A stretch of DNA of 64,000 nt from assembly GCA_035504215.1 (NCBI GenBank), contig DATJSI010000036.1:62001-126000 (forward strand). Reading direction: 5' to 3'. The position numbers and the translations under genes are program-made. Of the stretch, positions 17,438-26,514 are shown in pieces (the stretch's first letter is position 1; each line of letters opens with the position of its first letter). The DNA is from Mycobacteriales bacterium (GTDB taxonomy: Bacteria > Actinomycetota > Actinomycetes > JAFAQI01). The notes under the pieces are model-generated. The model ran no database searches, had not been told where the DNA came from, and was given only the letters and a program-made list of their open reading frames with translations.

Positions 17438-17680
17438 ATGACGAGCCCTTCCAACGCGGAACTGATCCAGAGGGCAGCCCTCTTGCTAACCGGCGAGGGG
17501 CACACGCCATTTAGCCGGATAGAGGTATTTCGACGCATCTGGCAGCGCTACCCCGAGCGGCGGCGCCCGAGCCTCGATCCCACGTTCCAAGGGATGATCA
17601 GGAATGCTCCTGGAGGACCTCAGCCCGAACTTGGGGCGCCCCTGAGTCGCGTCGATCACGGTCTATACGTCCTGCGCTGA
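17438..17680 (+). CDS. Small DUF7669-like domain protein at island edge
   Basis: 80 residues from ATG 17438, with GAGGAGGAG immediately upstream; an in-frame upstream start at 17396 lacks a ribosome site. The protein has a helical N-terminus (NAELIQRAALLLTGEGHTPF), the core IEVFRRIWQRYPERRRPSLD and a closing LSRVDHGLYVLR. That last pattern, R-V-x-x-G-x-Y-x-L, resembles winged-helix-like DUF7669 modules found in restriction-associated proteins. The match is from memory of motif shape and is tentative. It opens the island of nuclease and helicase genes and reads in the same direction. Confidence 0.6.
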   Translation: MTSPSNAELIQRAALLLTGEGHTPFSRIEVFRRIWQRYPERRRPSLDPTFQGMIRNAPGGPQPELGAPLSRVDHGLYVLR

Positions 17681-17738
17681 TCGACTTCGAGGCGATATGC
17701 ATAACAACTGGCCGCACAGATGGCGATCTGGAAGATGA

Positions 17739-18187
17739 CCGAGGCAGGCCTTCGATGTGCCGCTTCCCGACGTGTTCAATCCCGCCCAACCGTTCATCGC
17801 GGGTGGCGGGCCCTGGTACTCGTAACCTCTCCGCAACCCGGTCGCGGGCAAGCGAATCTTCGCCTATGTAGGCGCTGCCGATGACGTCGGAGTCGGCGAG
17901 GTTATCGGAACGGCCACAGACTGCGCGATCTAGAGGTGTCTGACGCCGGCGTAGAGGTCAGGGTTGTAGACCGGCGGAGGTTGCCGAGCCCTGTCCGCGA
18001 ACGCGCAATGCCCGACGATGAGGATCAAACTGAGTACGCCGTGCCAGTGCGCTGGTTAGTGACCCGCGAACTCGACTCAGCCGTCACGGAACGTGGCCTG
18101 TTCGCCTCTCAGGTGTCGGTGTGCACGGTGCGAGACGAGCGAACCACGGATCTGGTCATTACCGCTTTCGACCTTCGAGGCGAGTAG
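17739..18187 (+). pseudogene. Decayed EVE/PUA-like domain gene
   Basis: In one frame, residues FDVPLPDVFNPAQPFIAGGG and then NPVAGKRIFAYVGAADDVGV are separated by an in-frame TAA at 17823. That frame stops again at 17932. The continuation, EYAVPVRWLVTRELDSAV followed by GLFASQVSVCTVRDERTTD, lies in a second frame (open 17936-18187). Joined, the pieces resemble EVE/PUA-like modules (RxFAYVxGxGxVGxGEVxG, then VPVxWLxTxxxxxAVxxxGLFAxQ) that read modified bases in restriction proteins. One nonsense codon plus one frameshift indicates an inactivated gene. The family assignment is by motif shape only. Confidence 0.5.
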
Positions 18188-18299
18188 CTCACTTACCTCC
18201 CGTCGAGCCCGGCCTTGTCGAAAGTTCGCTGACGCGGCACCATTCGCCGCACGAGGTCCGTGCGGGTTAGCCGGGCTACAGGCGCGCTGGAGGCGGCTG

Positions 18300-19235
18300 G
18301 TGAGGGCGTATGTCGGAGTCACCGACGCCGACTGGTACAGCTTCCTCGCCGCGCGGCCGCACATCACAGAAGTGAACTTCTGGCAGCCGAGTGGCGGACG
18401 CTCCTTTCGAATCCTTGAAACGGGGGAGCCGTTCTTCTTCAAGACGCACCATCCACACAACCGCGTTGTCGGCGGTGGATTCTTCAGCGGATTCGCCGTA
18501 CTGCCACTATCGGATGCATGGAACTTGCTCGGAGAGGCGAACGGCGCAGGAGACATTACGACGATGCGACAGAGGATAAGCCAGTATCGGAGCACTGCAA
18601 TCGCGCCGGATGAGGACCCACTGATCGGGTCGATCTTCGTTCGGGACGTGATGTTCTACCCACCGGGGCTCGAGATGGAGTCACCACCCGGGCTCGCCCG
18701 TAACGTCGTCCAGGGCAAGTCCTATCCACTCGCTGAGGAGCCGGCAGCGTCCTACTTCGACGAGGCGCTACGCAGGCTGCTTGGGCACGATCTTGATGGT
18801 GACCTCGAGCTGGCGTGGCGGCTGCCCGGACCAGTGTTCGGCGATCCTCGGCTAGCACCCCGACGGCTCGGACAGCAGGCCTTCCAGGCCGTAGTCGCGG
18901 GCGCCTACCACCGGCGGTGCGCGATCACAGGCGACCGCATCCGTCCGGTGCTGCAGGCGGCCCACATCAGACCGGTCTCGTCCGGTGGGGAGCATCGACT
19001 CGACAATGGCCTCCTGTTGCGCTCCGACGCGCACACCCTGTTTGACGCTGGCTATCTCGGCGTTGACCTGAAACACCGGCTACTAGTGAGCCCTCGGCTG
19101 CGAAGCGAGTTCGGCAACGGCGAGCAGTTCTACGCGCGTTCAGGGCGGCACATAGAACTGCCCGACCGTCGCGTAGACCGACCAGGACGTGAGTACCTGG
19201 AATGGCATCTTGACGAGAAGTTCCTTGCGTCGTAG
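18300..19235 (+). CDS. HNH endonuclease with N-terminal EVE-like domain
   Basis: 311 residues from GTG 18300, with GGAGG upstream; the open frame before it has no coding character. Residues 1-100 (AYVGVTDADWYSFLAARP, VNFWQPSGGRSF, NRVVGGGFFSGF) form a compact beta-rich domain that may be EVE/PUA-like. Residues about 200-250 carry the HNH core: YHRRCAITGDR, LQAAHIRPVSSGG with the metal His, LDNGLLLRSDAHTLFD with Asn and the second His. This is a well-populated family annotated as putative restriction endonuclease. Reader-plus-nuclease architecture suggests modification-dependent cleavage of foreign DNA. It lies 108 bp before the helicase gene, same strand. Confidence 0.88.
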   Translation: MRAYVGVTDADWYSFLAARPHITEVNFWQPSGGRSFRILETGEPFFFKTHHPHNRVVGGGFFSGFAVLPLSDAWNLLGEANGAGDITTMRQRISQYRSTAIAPDEDPLIGSIFVRDVMFYPPGLEMESPPGLARNVVQGKSYPLAEEPAASYFDEALRRLLGHDLDGDLELAWRLPGPVFGDPRLAPRRLGQQAFQAVVAGAYHRRCAITGDRIRPVLQAAHIRPVSSGGEHRLDNGLLLRSDAHTLFDAGYLGVDLKHRLLVSPRLRSEFGNGEQFYARSGRHIELPDRRVDRPGREYLEWHLDEKFLAS

Positions 19236-19343
19236 CCGTCCCGTACAGGAGATCGCCTAGGTATCGGCGTGACTTGCTCAGCTCTCGGCTGACGACGCCC
19301 GAATTCACAGTGACATCTCACGAGATAGGAGAGGCTGGCTGCC

Positions 19344-22300
19344 GTGTCAGGGCTCGAGCCAGGCGTTTACGAGACGCTCATCACTGGACGGCTCAAGCGA
19401 CTCCTATCCGACCTGGATCCGATGCTCGCTGCCGTCGTCGGTGATCTTCGCTCCTCAGACGCTGCCGACCGGCTCGCGCGGCACGTCGCGGGCCTCATAC
19501 GAGACGCCATCGACGCGCTGGCCGAGGAAGAGCGAGTGGCGGCCGCTACCGAGCTCGTGAGCGACGTCCTCGTTCGTCTCGCTGAGCGATCGGAGGGTGA
19601 GTTTGGGGGACCGCTGGATCAGCTCGTTGGGAAGGGTGAGGTTCTCGGTGAAGTTGCTCGCCTGAAACCTGATGGCTCAGCAACCCACCTGGAGCGACCT
19701 CTTACACCGTTGCTTGACACAACCATCCTGACCAACTCGCACGGCGAGCCGCAGGTCGCTCGTGAGTTGGTTGCAGAGTGCAGGTCGGCGAACCGAATCG
19801 ATGCACTTGTTGCGTTCGTCCGTTGGAGCGGTATCCGAACAATGCTCGATGCCCTTCGGGAGGCTCTGGAGCAGGGTCGGCGCGTGCGGCTGCTGACAAC
19901 GACGTACACCAACTCAACCGAGCCTCGCGCCTTGGACGCGCTCACGGCGCTTGGCGCGGAGGTGAAGGTCTCTTACGACACATCGTTGACGCGGCTGCAC
20001 GCGAAGGCGTGGTTATTTCATCGCGCGAGCGGCTATTCAACCGCGTACATCGGCTCCTCCAACCTGACCTTCGCCGCGCAACAGACAGGTCTCGAGTGGA
20101 ACGTGCGGGTTTCCGGCGCCCGGAATCCGGACGTTGTGGAGAAGATGACGGCTGTCTTCGATAGCTACTGGCAGAACGGGGACTTTGTCCCGTACGACCG
20201 GGACGAGTTTCTAGGACGTACGAGGCTCGAAAAGCAGGGTGCACTCCCGCTTCCGGGTGTCGAGCTGGTTCTCCGACCGTTCCAAGAGCAGCTGCTCGAG
20301 CAACTTGAGCTCGCCCGATCCCGCGGGCACCACCGAAACCTCGTGGTTGCAGCGACCGGTACTGGAAAGACGGTTATGGCGGCAGTGGACTACGCGCGGC
20401 TACGCCGCAGAATGCCGAGGGCACGGCTGCTGTTCGTTGCCCATCGCGATGAGATCCTCGGGCAAAGCCGCGCGACCTTCGCGCTCGCGCTACGCGATGC
20501 AAGTTTCGGCGAGCGTTGGGTCGGTGGCGATCGCCCAGAGCGCTTTGAGCACGTGTTTGCGTCAATCCAGAGCCTTCACGCAGCTGGCCTCGCGCACCTG
20601 CCACCCGACCACTTCGATGTGGTGATCGTTGACGAGTTCCACCATGCGGCGGCTCAGTCGTACCAGACGCTGCTTCGACACTTGCAGCCGAAGCAGCTTC
20701 TAGGCTTGACCGCGACCCCGGAACGTGCTGACGGTTTGGACGTTCTGAGTTTCTTCGACGGCCGGATCGCCGCCGAGCTGCGGCTCTGGGACGCGATCGA
20801 TCAACAGCATCTGTGTCCGTTCGACTATTTCGGCGCATTCGATGGTGCGGATCTCAGCCACGTGACATGGCGCAGGGGACAGGGTTATGACGCCTCGGAG
20901 CTGTCCAACCTCCTGACAGCCGATGATGTGTGGGCTAACCGAGTGATCGCGCAGGTCGATTCGACCGTGGCAGACCCCAAGCGTATGCGGGCTCTAGGGT
21001 TCTGCGTCGGCGTTGGTCATGCGACCTTCATGGCAGATCGGTTCAACGCGGCGGGGATTCCGGCTGTTGCGATCTCCGGACAGTCCTCGACTGAGGAGCG
21101 TCGTAAGGCACTGATAGACCTCCGAGATGGCCGTGTAGCGGTGGTCTTCACCGTTGACCTCTTCAACGAAGGCGTCGACCTGCCCACCATTGACACCTTG
21201 CTGATGCTTCGGCCGACCGACAGTGCAACGTTGTTCCTCCAGCAGCTCGGTCGCGGTCTGCGCAAGGCGATCGACAAGCCTGTCTGTACTGTCCTCGACT
21301 TCGTCTCGCTTCACCACAAGGAGTTTCGCTATGACCGTCGCTACATTGCGCTGGTCGGCGGCTCGCGCCGTTCGCTCGTGCAACAGGTCGAGTCCGGATT
21401 CCCGTTCTTGCCCGCGGGTTGTCAGATAACTCTCGATCGGGTTGCGCGCGACGTCGTCCTCAAGAGTATTAGAGAGTCCATCCCGAGCAGATGGCGGGAG
21501 AAATGCGAGGAGCTCAGGGCGATAGGCGATGTCAGCCTCTCCCGGTACATCGAGGAGTCCGGGCTCGACCTCGAGGACGTCTACGACAACGGTCACAGCT
21601 GGGGCGAAATAAGGCGGGCAGCCGGCTTCGAGCGTGGTGTGAAGACGCCGGAGGAGTTGGCCATGCTGCGTGCGGTGGGACGACTTGCTCATGTCGATGA
21701 CAACGAACGGATTCGCACGTACCAACGTTTGGCTGCAAGCCCAATACCGCCTGACCTGACCGACCTATCACTGCGGGAGCGCCGCCTCTTTCGCATGCTG
21801 CTGGCTTCAGTCACGACGCTGCCAAAGTCCTCGCCGATCGCGGCAGGTGCTGCGCAACTGTGGGCCAATCCCGTCGTGCGGAGCGAACTCGGCGAGCTGC
21901 TTTCCGTCCTGGAAGACCGGATCACACATGTCACCACGGCTCTCGAGCCCGCCGGAGCAGTGCCGTTGCAGGTGCACGCGCGCTACACCCGGGTCGAGGT
22001 TCTCTCGGCGCTCGGCTACGGCGACGGACTCAAGCCTATGACCTGGCAGACCGGCGTGCTCTGGGATGAAGACAACAGGACAGACCTGTTTGCCTTCACG
22101 TTGGACAAGAGCAGTGGTGGCTTCTCGCCATCCACGCGCTATAGGGACTACGCGATTAGCCGGGATCTCATTCATTGGGAGAGCCAGTCGACGACATCGG
22201 AAGCAGGGGAGGTGGGCCAGCGCTACATACATCACCGCGCCCGGGGCACTCGCATCCTCCTGTTCGCCCGACTGAACTCGAACGAACGCGCCTTCTGGTG

Positions 22301-22418
22301 CCTTGGACCCGCGACATACGTTAGTCACCAAGGCGAGCGGCCGATCTCGTTCACCTGGCGCCTTGAACACGCCCTCCCCGCGGACCTCTATATGGCCTTC
22401 GCTGCCGCCGTTGCGTGA
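19344..22418 (+). CDS. PLD-nuclease / SF2 helicase / DUF3427 protein
   Basis: 1024 residues from GTG 19344 (GGAGAGG about 10 bases upstream). Order of parts: helical N-terminus; phospholipase-D-like domain about 120-290 with LHAKAWLFHR near 217 and AYIGSSNLTFAAQ after it; SF2 helicase core with AATGTGKTVMAAVDYARL (Walker A, about 335), VDEFHHAAA (DExH, about 429), LGLTATPERADG (motif III, about 455) and LGRGLRKA (motif VI, about 632); C-terminal DUF3427-like region about 840-1024 (GYGDGLKPMTWQTGVLW). Only one HxK motif is visible, so an active PLD site would need dimerisation. Such proteins are thought to degrade or unwind invading DNA. Codons are less GC-biased than in neighbouring genes. 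Confidence 0.93.
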   Translation: MSGLEPGVYETLITGRLKRLLSDLDPMLAAVVGDLRSSDAADRLARHVAGLIRDAIDALAEEERVAAATELVSDVLVRLAERSEGEFGGPLDQLVGKGEVLGEVARLKPDGSATHLERPLTPLLDTTILTNSHGEPQVARELVAECRSANRIDALVAFVRWSGIRTMLDALREALEQGRRVRLLTTTYTNSTEPRALDALTALGAEVKVSYDTSLTRLHAKAWLFHRASGYSTAYIGSSNLTFAAQQTGLEWNVRVSGARNPDVVEKMTAVFDSYWQNGDFVPYDRDEFLGRTRLEKQGALPLPGVELVLRPFQEQLLEQLELARSRGHHRNLVVAATGTGKTVMAAVDYARLRRRMPRARLLFVAHRDEILGQSRATFALALRDASFGERWVGGDRPERFEHVFASIQSLHAAGLAHLPPDHFDVVIVDEFHHAAAQSYQTLLRHLQPKQLLGLTATPERADGLDVLSFFDGRIAAELRLWDAIDQQHLCPFDYFGAFDGADLSHVTWRRGQGYDASELSNLLTADDVWANRVIAQVDSTVADPKRMRALGFCVGVGHATFMADRFNAAGIPAVAISGQSSTEERRKALIDLRDGRVAVVFTVDLFNEGVDLPTIDTLLMLRPTDSATLFLQQLGRGLRKAIDKPVCTVLDFVSLHHKEFRYDRRYIALVGGSRRSLVQQVESGFPFLPAGCQITLDRVARDVVLKSIRESIPSRWREKCEELRAIGDVSLSRYIEESGLDLEDVYDNGHSWGEIRRAAGFERGVKTPEELAMLRAVGRLAHVDDNERIRTYQRLAASPIPPDLTDLSLRERRLFRMLLASVTTLPKSSPIAAGAAQLWANPVVRSELGELLSVLEDRITHVTTALEPAGAVPLQVHARYTRVEVLSALGYGDGLKPMTWQTGVLWDEDNRTDLFAFTLDKSSGGFSPSTRYRDYAISRDLIHWESQSTTSEAGEVGQRYIHHRARGTRILLFARLNSNERAFWCLGPATYVSHQGERPISFTWRLEHALPADLYMAFAAAVA

Positions 22419-22670
22419 TGTCGCGTGCCGAGGCACGCAACCCCTGCCACCCCCTGTGCCGGAGCTCGTGTCGAGTCCCACCGATGACCTGCAGCTGCTC
22501 TCGCTCATGAAGGAGATCCGCAAGACCTTCGCGTCTTAGGCGAATCAGTGCGCAGCCGGCTGCTCGACGGCGGGGCCAAATGCGGCGGCATCACGCCGTG
22601 CCCCAGGGGATGTCAAGACCGACCGCAGAGTTGCCGATTCACATGGTGCGTGCGGAAAGGAAACAGCCAG

Positions 22671-23252
22671 ATGACCACGTCCATCGGCGGTCCGGGACCC
22701 GAAGCACCATCACGAACCCCGAACCCGCGAGATGAGCAACCAGGCCGAGGTACGCCGGCCGGTCGTCGGACCCGCGCGCAGAAGAGGCGATGGGCTGAGT
22801 GGAATCGCAAGCTCCAGTCACCGCCGCCGTCGGCACCAGCGCATGCGACCCGCGCGCCCAACGCCACTTGGCAGGCCCCTCCCGCGTGGTACCCGGATCC
22901 GTGCGACCCTCGCCAGTTGAGATGGTGGGACGGCGTTCAATGGACCGAGGCGGTTCAGTGGTCCATGCACGTCGCGGCTCCCCCACAGGTCGCAGTTGAC
23001 GACGTGGCGGGCGTGGGCGTGTTCGGGGTCAACGGGTTTGCGGTGGCGTCGTTCGTATTGTCGCTGCTGTGGCTGTTCTGGATCGGTTCTCTTCTTGGTA
23101 CGGTCTTTGGCTTCGTGGCCCTCAGTCAGTTCCGGAACGCCGGAGACAAGAAACGCGGGCGGGGCCTGGCTATCGCGGGCACGGTGCTCGGCGTTGTGGG
23201 ATTGCTCATCTTCGTCGCGGCGCTCGTCGGCGGTGCTCGGCGCGGAAGCTAG
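22671..23252 (+). CDS. DUF2510-DUF4190 membrane protein
   Basis: 193 residues from ATG 22671, with GGAAAGGA about 9 bases upstream. A Pro-rich, charged N-terminus leads to the DUF2510 motif WYPDPCDPRQLRWWDG near residue 75, a short beta module common in actinobacterial envelope proteins. Two transmembrane helices follow (FAVASFVLSLLWLFWIGSLL and GLAIAGTVLGVVGLLIFVAA) with the DUF4190 loop FGFVALSQFRNAGDKKRGRG between them. Function is unknown; a membrane tether or envelope stress role is possible. The 252 bp before it hold no convincing gene, only a possible degraded 3' end near 22450-22539. Confidence 0.85.
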   Translation: MTTSIGGPGPEAPSRTPNPRDEQPGRGTPAGRRTRAQKRRWAEWNRKLQSPPPSAPAHATRAPNATWQAPPAWYPDPCDPRQLRWWDGVQWTEAVQWSMHVAAPPQVAVDDVAGVGVFGVNGFAVASFVLSLLWLFWIGSLLGTVFGFVALSQFRNAGDKKRGRGLAIAGTVLGVVGLLIFVAALVGGARRGS

Positions 23253-23426
23253 CCAAGGTTCGGTGCGGCAACACTCCGAGCCCTAGGCCGAGCCGCGACC
23301 GTTGGTTGGATCGGAGCACTGGCGGCACCGATACCTTCTGAGTCGCTGCCCATCTCCTCACGGGTCGGCGCGGCTCAACACCAGGCTCGCGCAAGCCGAT
23401 GACCAGAGGGCGGTCTGAAGGAGCGG

Positions 23427-24524
23427 GTGCCCCTATCAGGTTCCGCCGCTGCGTTGGGTCGACCGATAGGAGAAGCACTGTTGGCGCTTGCAGCGATTTC
23501 GAGCCGCCGCCGGAGATCTGCACTCGCGTCAGACGCGAGAGCAGGTCGCTATTCACGTTGGCGCTACCGCCGAGAGACGCGGTCATACCTTCGCGAGTAC
23601 TGGCCGTCTCTTGCTCGGGCGTCATGGCCGCCTTTCCTTGCGGTGGGAGCAGCGGCCGCTGTCGCTCGTGACCCGCTCGTTCGCGGCCTTCTCGTTGGCG
23701 CGGGTGTCACAGCCACGGCGTCCGCAATCATGATGTGGATCGTCCTCGACTCTGGCGTCGGGCCTCGCTACATGGGGGAGGTTGCCGAGCAGCGAACGGC
23801 CGCTGAGCTGCGGCGCATAAAGGGCGCACGTCTCGTCAACCACTTTGGTCTCGATGGTGGTGATGTTGACCATTTGCTCGTCGGAGCCGCCGGAGTCTTC
23901 GTCGTCGAAACGAAATGGTCAGCGAGCGATTGGAAACGTGGTCGCATCGATGTACGGCGCCTTGAGACGGCCAGGGTCGAAGCAGTGGGCGTCGCCAAGA
24001 AGCTCGCGCTGTGGGAGCCGTACAAACGGCTTGGGTTGCCCGCGCCACACGCCGTCGTTGCACTGTGGGGCCCTGGAGCGGAGGAACTGACCGCTCAACT
24101 TGGTACGTCCGATGTCGTTGCCGGGTCGCAGCTCCGATCTCGACTAGAGGGTTTCGGCATGCTCGTCCGAACGCTGACGCCTGATCAGATTGATGCGGTC
24201 TGGCGGGTGCTCAGCGATCACCTCGTGGGCCGTGACCGTGAAGAGCGAGCGGCGCGGCCAATGCCCCCCTCGATCGCAGGTCTGGGAGCGCGCGTGCTCG
24301 TCGGCACCCTGGCTGGGTTAGTCGGGTTCCTAGGTGCTGCAGGAGGTACGAGCCTTCCCCTTCCGCTTTGGGCGTGGGCAATCGCAGTGTGCGCCACGGC
24401 GTGCGCCGCGGCGCCCGTGCGTCACTGGGCGCGCTTGCGCATCGCAGTCTCAGGTTTGTGGGCCGGCCTTGCCGTCGCCCTGAGTCTGGCTGCAGTCTCA
24501 GCTGGCGGCCAGCTTCTGCGTTAG
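23427..24524 (+). CDS. NERD-domain membrane protein
   Basis: 365 residues from GTG 23427 (GGAG just upstream). Two hydrophobic stretches near residues 68-110 are followed by a NERD nuclease-related domain: EVAEQRTAAELRRI, then DVDHLLVGAAGVFVVETKWS near 145-165, with the conserved Asp and the Glu-x-Lys of the PD-(D/E)xK-like fold. The C-terminal 90 residues hold further transmembrane helices (LGARVLVGTLAGLVGFLGAA and following). A membrane-tethered nuclease-like protein is the straightforward reading. It is the fourth intact nuclease- or helicase-associated gene in this stretch and converges on another NERD gene. Confidence 0.85.
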   Translation: MPLSGSAAALGRPIGEALLALAAISSRRRRSALASDARAGRYSRWRYRRETRSYLREYWPSLARASWPPFLAVGAAAAVARDPLVRGLLVGAGVTATASAIMMWIVLDSGVGPRYMGEVAEQRTAAELRRIKGARLVNHFGLDGGDVDHLLVGAAGVFVVETKWSASDWKRGRIDVRRLETARVEAVGVAKKLALWEPYKRLGLPAPHAVVALWGPGAEELTAQLGTSDVVAGSQLRSRLEGFGMLVRTLTPDQIDAVWRVLSDHLVGRDREERAARPMPPSIAGLGARVLVGTLAGLVGFLGAAGGTSLPLPLWAWAIAVCATACAAAPVRHWARLRIAVSGLWAGLAVALSLAAVSAGGQLLR

Positions 24525-24649
24525 GCGGTCACGACAACCGGAGCCCGTGGCTTGCGGACGTCTGCAGGACGACCGATGTCACGCTAAGGCGAGGCGACCA
24601 CAGATCGCCGAACGCGCTACATAGTTGCGCTGCGCGACCGTCTGCCGGG

Positions 24650-25474
24650 CTAGTCGCACCGACAGGCCCTGGTCCACGTCGTGCAGCGCCGTGCTGCGTC
24701 GAAGAGTACGGCGACCTCCTTCGGGTTGAGCGTCGCTGGCCGTCGTCTGAAATCGGTGGGCACGTTCAGGCTGCCCATGACGAGAACGTCCGGTGGTCGT
24801 TGCTTGACGTGCATCTCGCCGTACGCAAAAACCAGTGCCGGTGTCACCGGCACCGGGAGACCTGTGACAGCGAAGAGCAGTTTCTCCGCACGCTCGGCCT
24901 CACGCCGCGACTTGTAGAGGTAGTCCGTCGGGTGGCCGTCGATCCGGATTGAGCGCGACGCAACCCAGATCCGGTGCCCGGGATGGTTCTTCGTATTGAC
25001 CGTGATCACGCCGCCGGGACCGATCAGGACGTGGTCGATGTCGCAGCTGTTCGAGCCGACCGGAATCGAGTGCAGGACATGCCACCCACCGGGCCGCAGT
25101 CGTTCTAGCCGCGTGCCAACGGTCTCCTCGCCTCTGGCCCCCACCCGCCAGTTTCGCTCCACCGTCTTCTGGTCGGTCACACGCGCTACGAAGGTGGCGA
25201 CCTTCGAGCGGTTCAGCGCCGCCTCCTCCAGCAGAGCACGCTCCCGCGCTCCCACGCCGGGACGGTTCAGTGCGAGGTCGTGCCAGGCCGGAGGCGCGGT
25301 GTCGGCGAACCAGCCACGGATGGCTGCGTCGAACGCCGCTTCGTTCGCCGGGTTGTTGACCCTGCGCGTGTTGGTCTGGAGATCAACCCAACCGATCTGG
25401 CTGCCGTCCGGCCCGTTCACATAGAGCCGATCCTTGCCGTACCTCTTCCACGGGTTCACCTGGTATCCGGACAT
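24650..25474 (-). CDS. Soluble NERD-domain protein
   Basis: 274 residues if started at ATG 25474; the ribosome site is weak (GGACGT) and the open frame before it is non-coding shadow. The N-terminal part (VNPWKRYGKDRLYVNGPDGS, IGWVDLQTNTRRV) looks like a small beta domain. The NERD domain spans about 135-250: WRVGARGEETVGTRLERL, CDIDHVLIGPGGVITVNTKN with the catalytic-type Asp and T-x-K, and ALVFAYGEMHV. No membrane helix is visible. It converges with the other NERD gene, giving two distinct family members within 2 kb. Confidence 0.85.
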   Translation of the reverse strand: MSGYQVNPWKRYGKDRLYVNGPDGSQIGWVDLQTNTRRVNNPANEAAFDAAIRGWFADTAPPAWHDLALNRPGVGARERALLEEAALNRSKVATFVARVTDQKTVERNWRVGARGEETVGTRLERLRPGGWHVLHSIPVGSNSCDIDHVLIGPGGVITVNTKNHPGHRIWVASRSIRIDGHPTDYLYKSRREAERAEKLLFAVTGLPVPVTPALVFAYGEMHVKQRPPDVLVMGSLNVPTDFRRRPATLNPKEVAVLFDAARRCTTWTRACRCD

Positions 25475-25672
25475 ACGTCCATGTCGGGCACTGAATCGCT
25501 CTGCTATAGCCGAACCGGTCGATACCACCCAGATGCCGTAGCGAGGCTCATGGCAGCCCGCGCCGGAAGGTGGCAGGCCGCCGAGCCGTGAAAGCGCGGA
25601 AATTGGCGTGCGTGCCGACGAGCGCGTTGCCATACTCCGGCGGCTGATTTTCTTTGAAGGGAGGTGACAGCC

Positions 25673-26146
25673 ATGAAGCTGGCAGAGGCACTCGCGCTGC
25701 GGTCCGACGCGGTCAAGCGCGTCGAGCAGCTGCGTGCGCGGGTGCAGACGAACGCCCGCTACCAGGAGGGTGAGGAGCCGACCGAGGACGCCAACGCGCT
25801 GCTCGCGGAGGCCGGCCGGGTGCTCGACCAACTCGAGGACCTGATCCGCCGGGTCAACCGCACCAACGCGACCGCGACGGTCGAGGACGGCATGACGCTC
25901 ACCGACGCGCTCGCGCGTCGCGACGTGCTCCGGCTGCGGCACGCGTTCTGGAGCCGCGCCGCCGACGCGGCGTCCGGGCGCGAGTCGAGCTCCGGCGGGT
26001 TCCGGCAGCTTCGTTCCGAGCTGCGCACGCTTCCGGCGCTCCCGGTCCGCGAGCTGCGTACGGCGGTCGACGAGCTGGCTCGCGAGCACCGCGAGCTCGA
26101 CGTCAAGATCCAGCGGGCCAACTGGCAGGCGGATCTCGTCGACTGA
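25673..26146 (+). CDS. DIP1984 (septicolysin-like) family protein
   Basis: 157 residues from ATG 25673, with GGGAGG about 10 bases upstream. The whole length is helical and charged: MKLAEALALRSDAVKRVEQL, GEEPTEDANALLAEAGRVLD, INRTN-like IRRVNRTNATATVEDGMTLT, and LARRDVLRLRHAFWSRAADA. These match the conserved blocks of the DIP1984 family, cytoplasmic proteins of unknown function. It is divergent from the NERD gene and ends at an intergenic region carrying the 31-bp repeat array. Confidence 0.88.
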   Translation: MKLAEALALRSDAVKRVEQLRARVQTNARYQEGEEPTEDANALLAEAGRVLDQLEDLIRRVNRTNATATVEDGMTLTDALARRDVLRLRHAFWSRAADAASGRESSSGGFRQLRSELRTLPALPVRELRTAVDELAREHRELDVKIQRANWQADLVD

Positions 26147-26514
26147 GTGAAGGCAACCGCATGAGTCGGTAGCCGTCGATCGAGAAGTGAACACCGAACC
26201 GCTCTTGCGCCGGCGGTTAACTCACGGCGCAACCTGGCGCGCGATGGGCAGCGCAATCGGTTCAACTCCGGACCCACAGGGCAGCCCAGTACGGCGTACC
26301 GGGGACAGGGCAAGGCGCACGACGCACTACCTGGTGTTGGTCTCGATCGACGGTGAGGGTGGGTCAGGGGACTGCGGTTGCTCCACTCGAGAGACGTACA
26401 ACCCCCACGCATGGCCCATACGTGGTGCCATAGCCCCACCGATGGGCCATGCGTGGGGCCACAGCACCACCGATGGGCCATGCGTGCGACGCGGCTAGGG
26501 GCCGATCGGCTGGG
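26147..26514. other. Gene-free convergent junction holding a repeat array
   Basis: 368 bp between the 3' ends of the DIP1984 and hemerythrin genes. The only structure seen is the palindromic array at 26407-26485; the first 250 bp show no coding frame with a ribosome site. Confidence 0.6.
26407..26485. repeat. REP-like array, family A: one inverted plus two direct units
   Basis: ACGCATGGCCCAT (26407-26419) is followed by its exact complement ATGGGCCATGCGT at 26442-26454 and again at 26473-26485, a 31-bp period. The first two units form a 48-nt hairpin. The same arrangement recurs at 37774-37914. It lies between converging genes. Confidence 0.85.

Noticed and set aside
18093-18299. Upstream extension of the HNH gene
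   Set aside because: The frame is open but the residues overlap the decayed gene and lack similarity to the family; GTG 18300 has the ribosome site.
22448-22539. Short plus-strand frame ending LQLLSLMKEIRKTFAS
   Set aside because: It looks protein-like but has no start or ribosome site; at most a degraded gene end.
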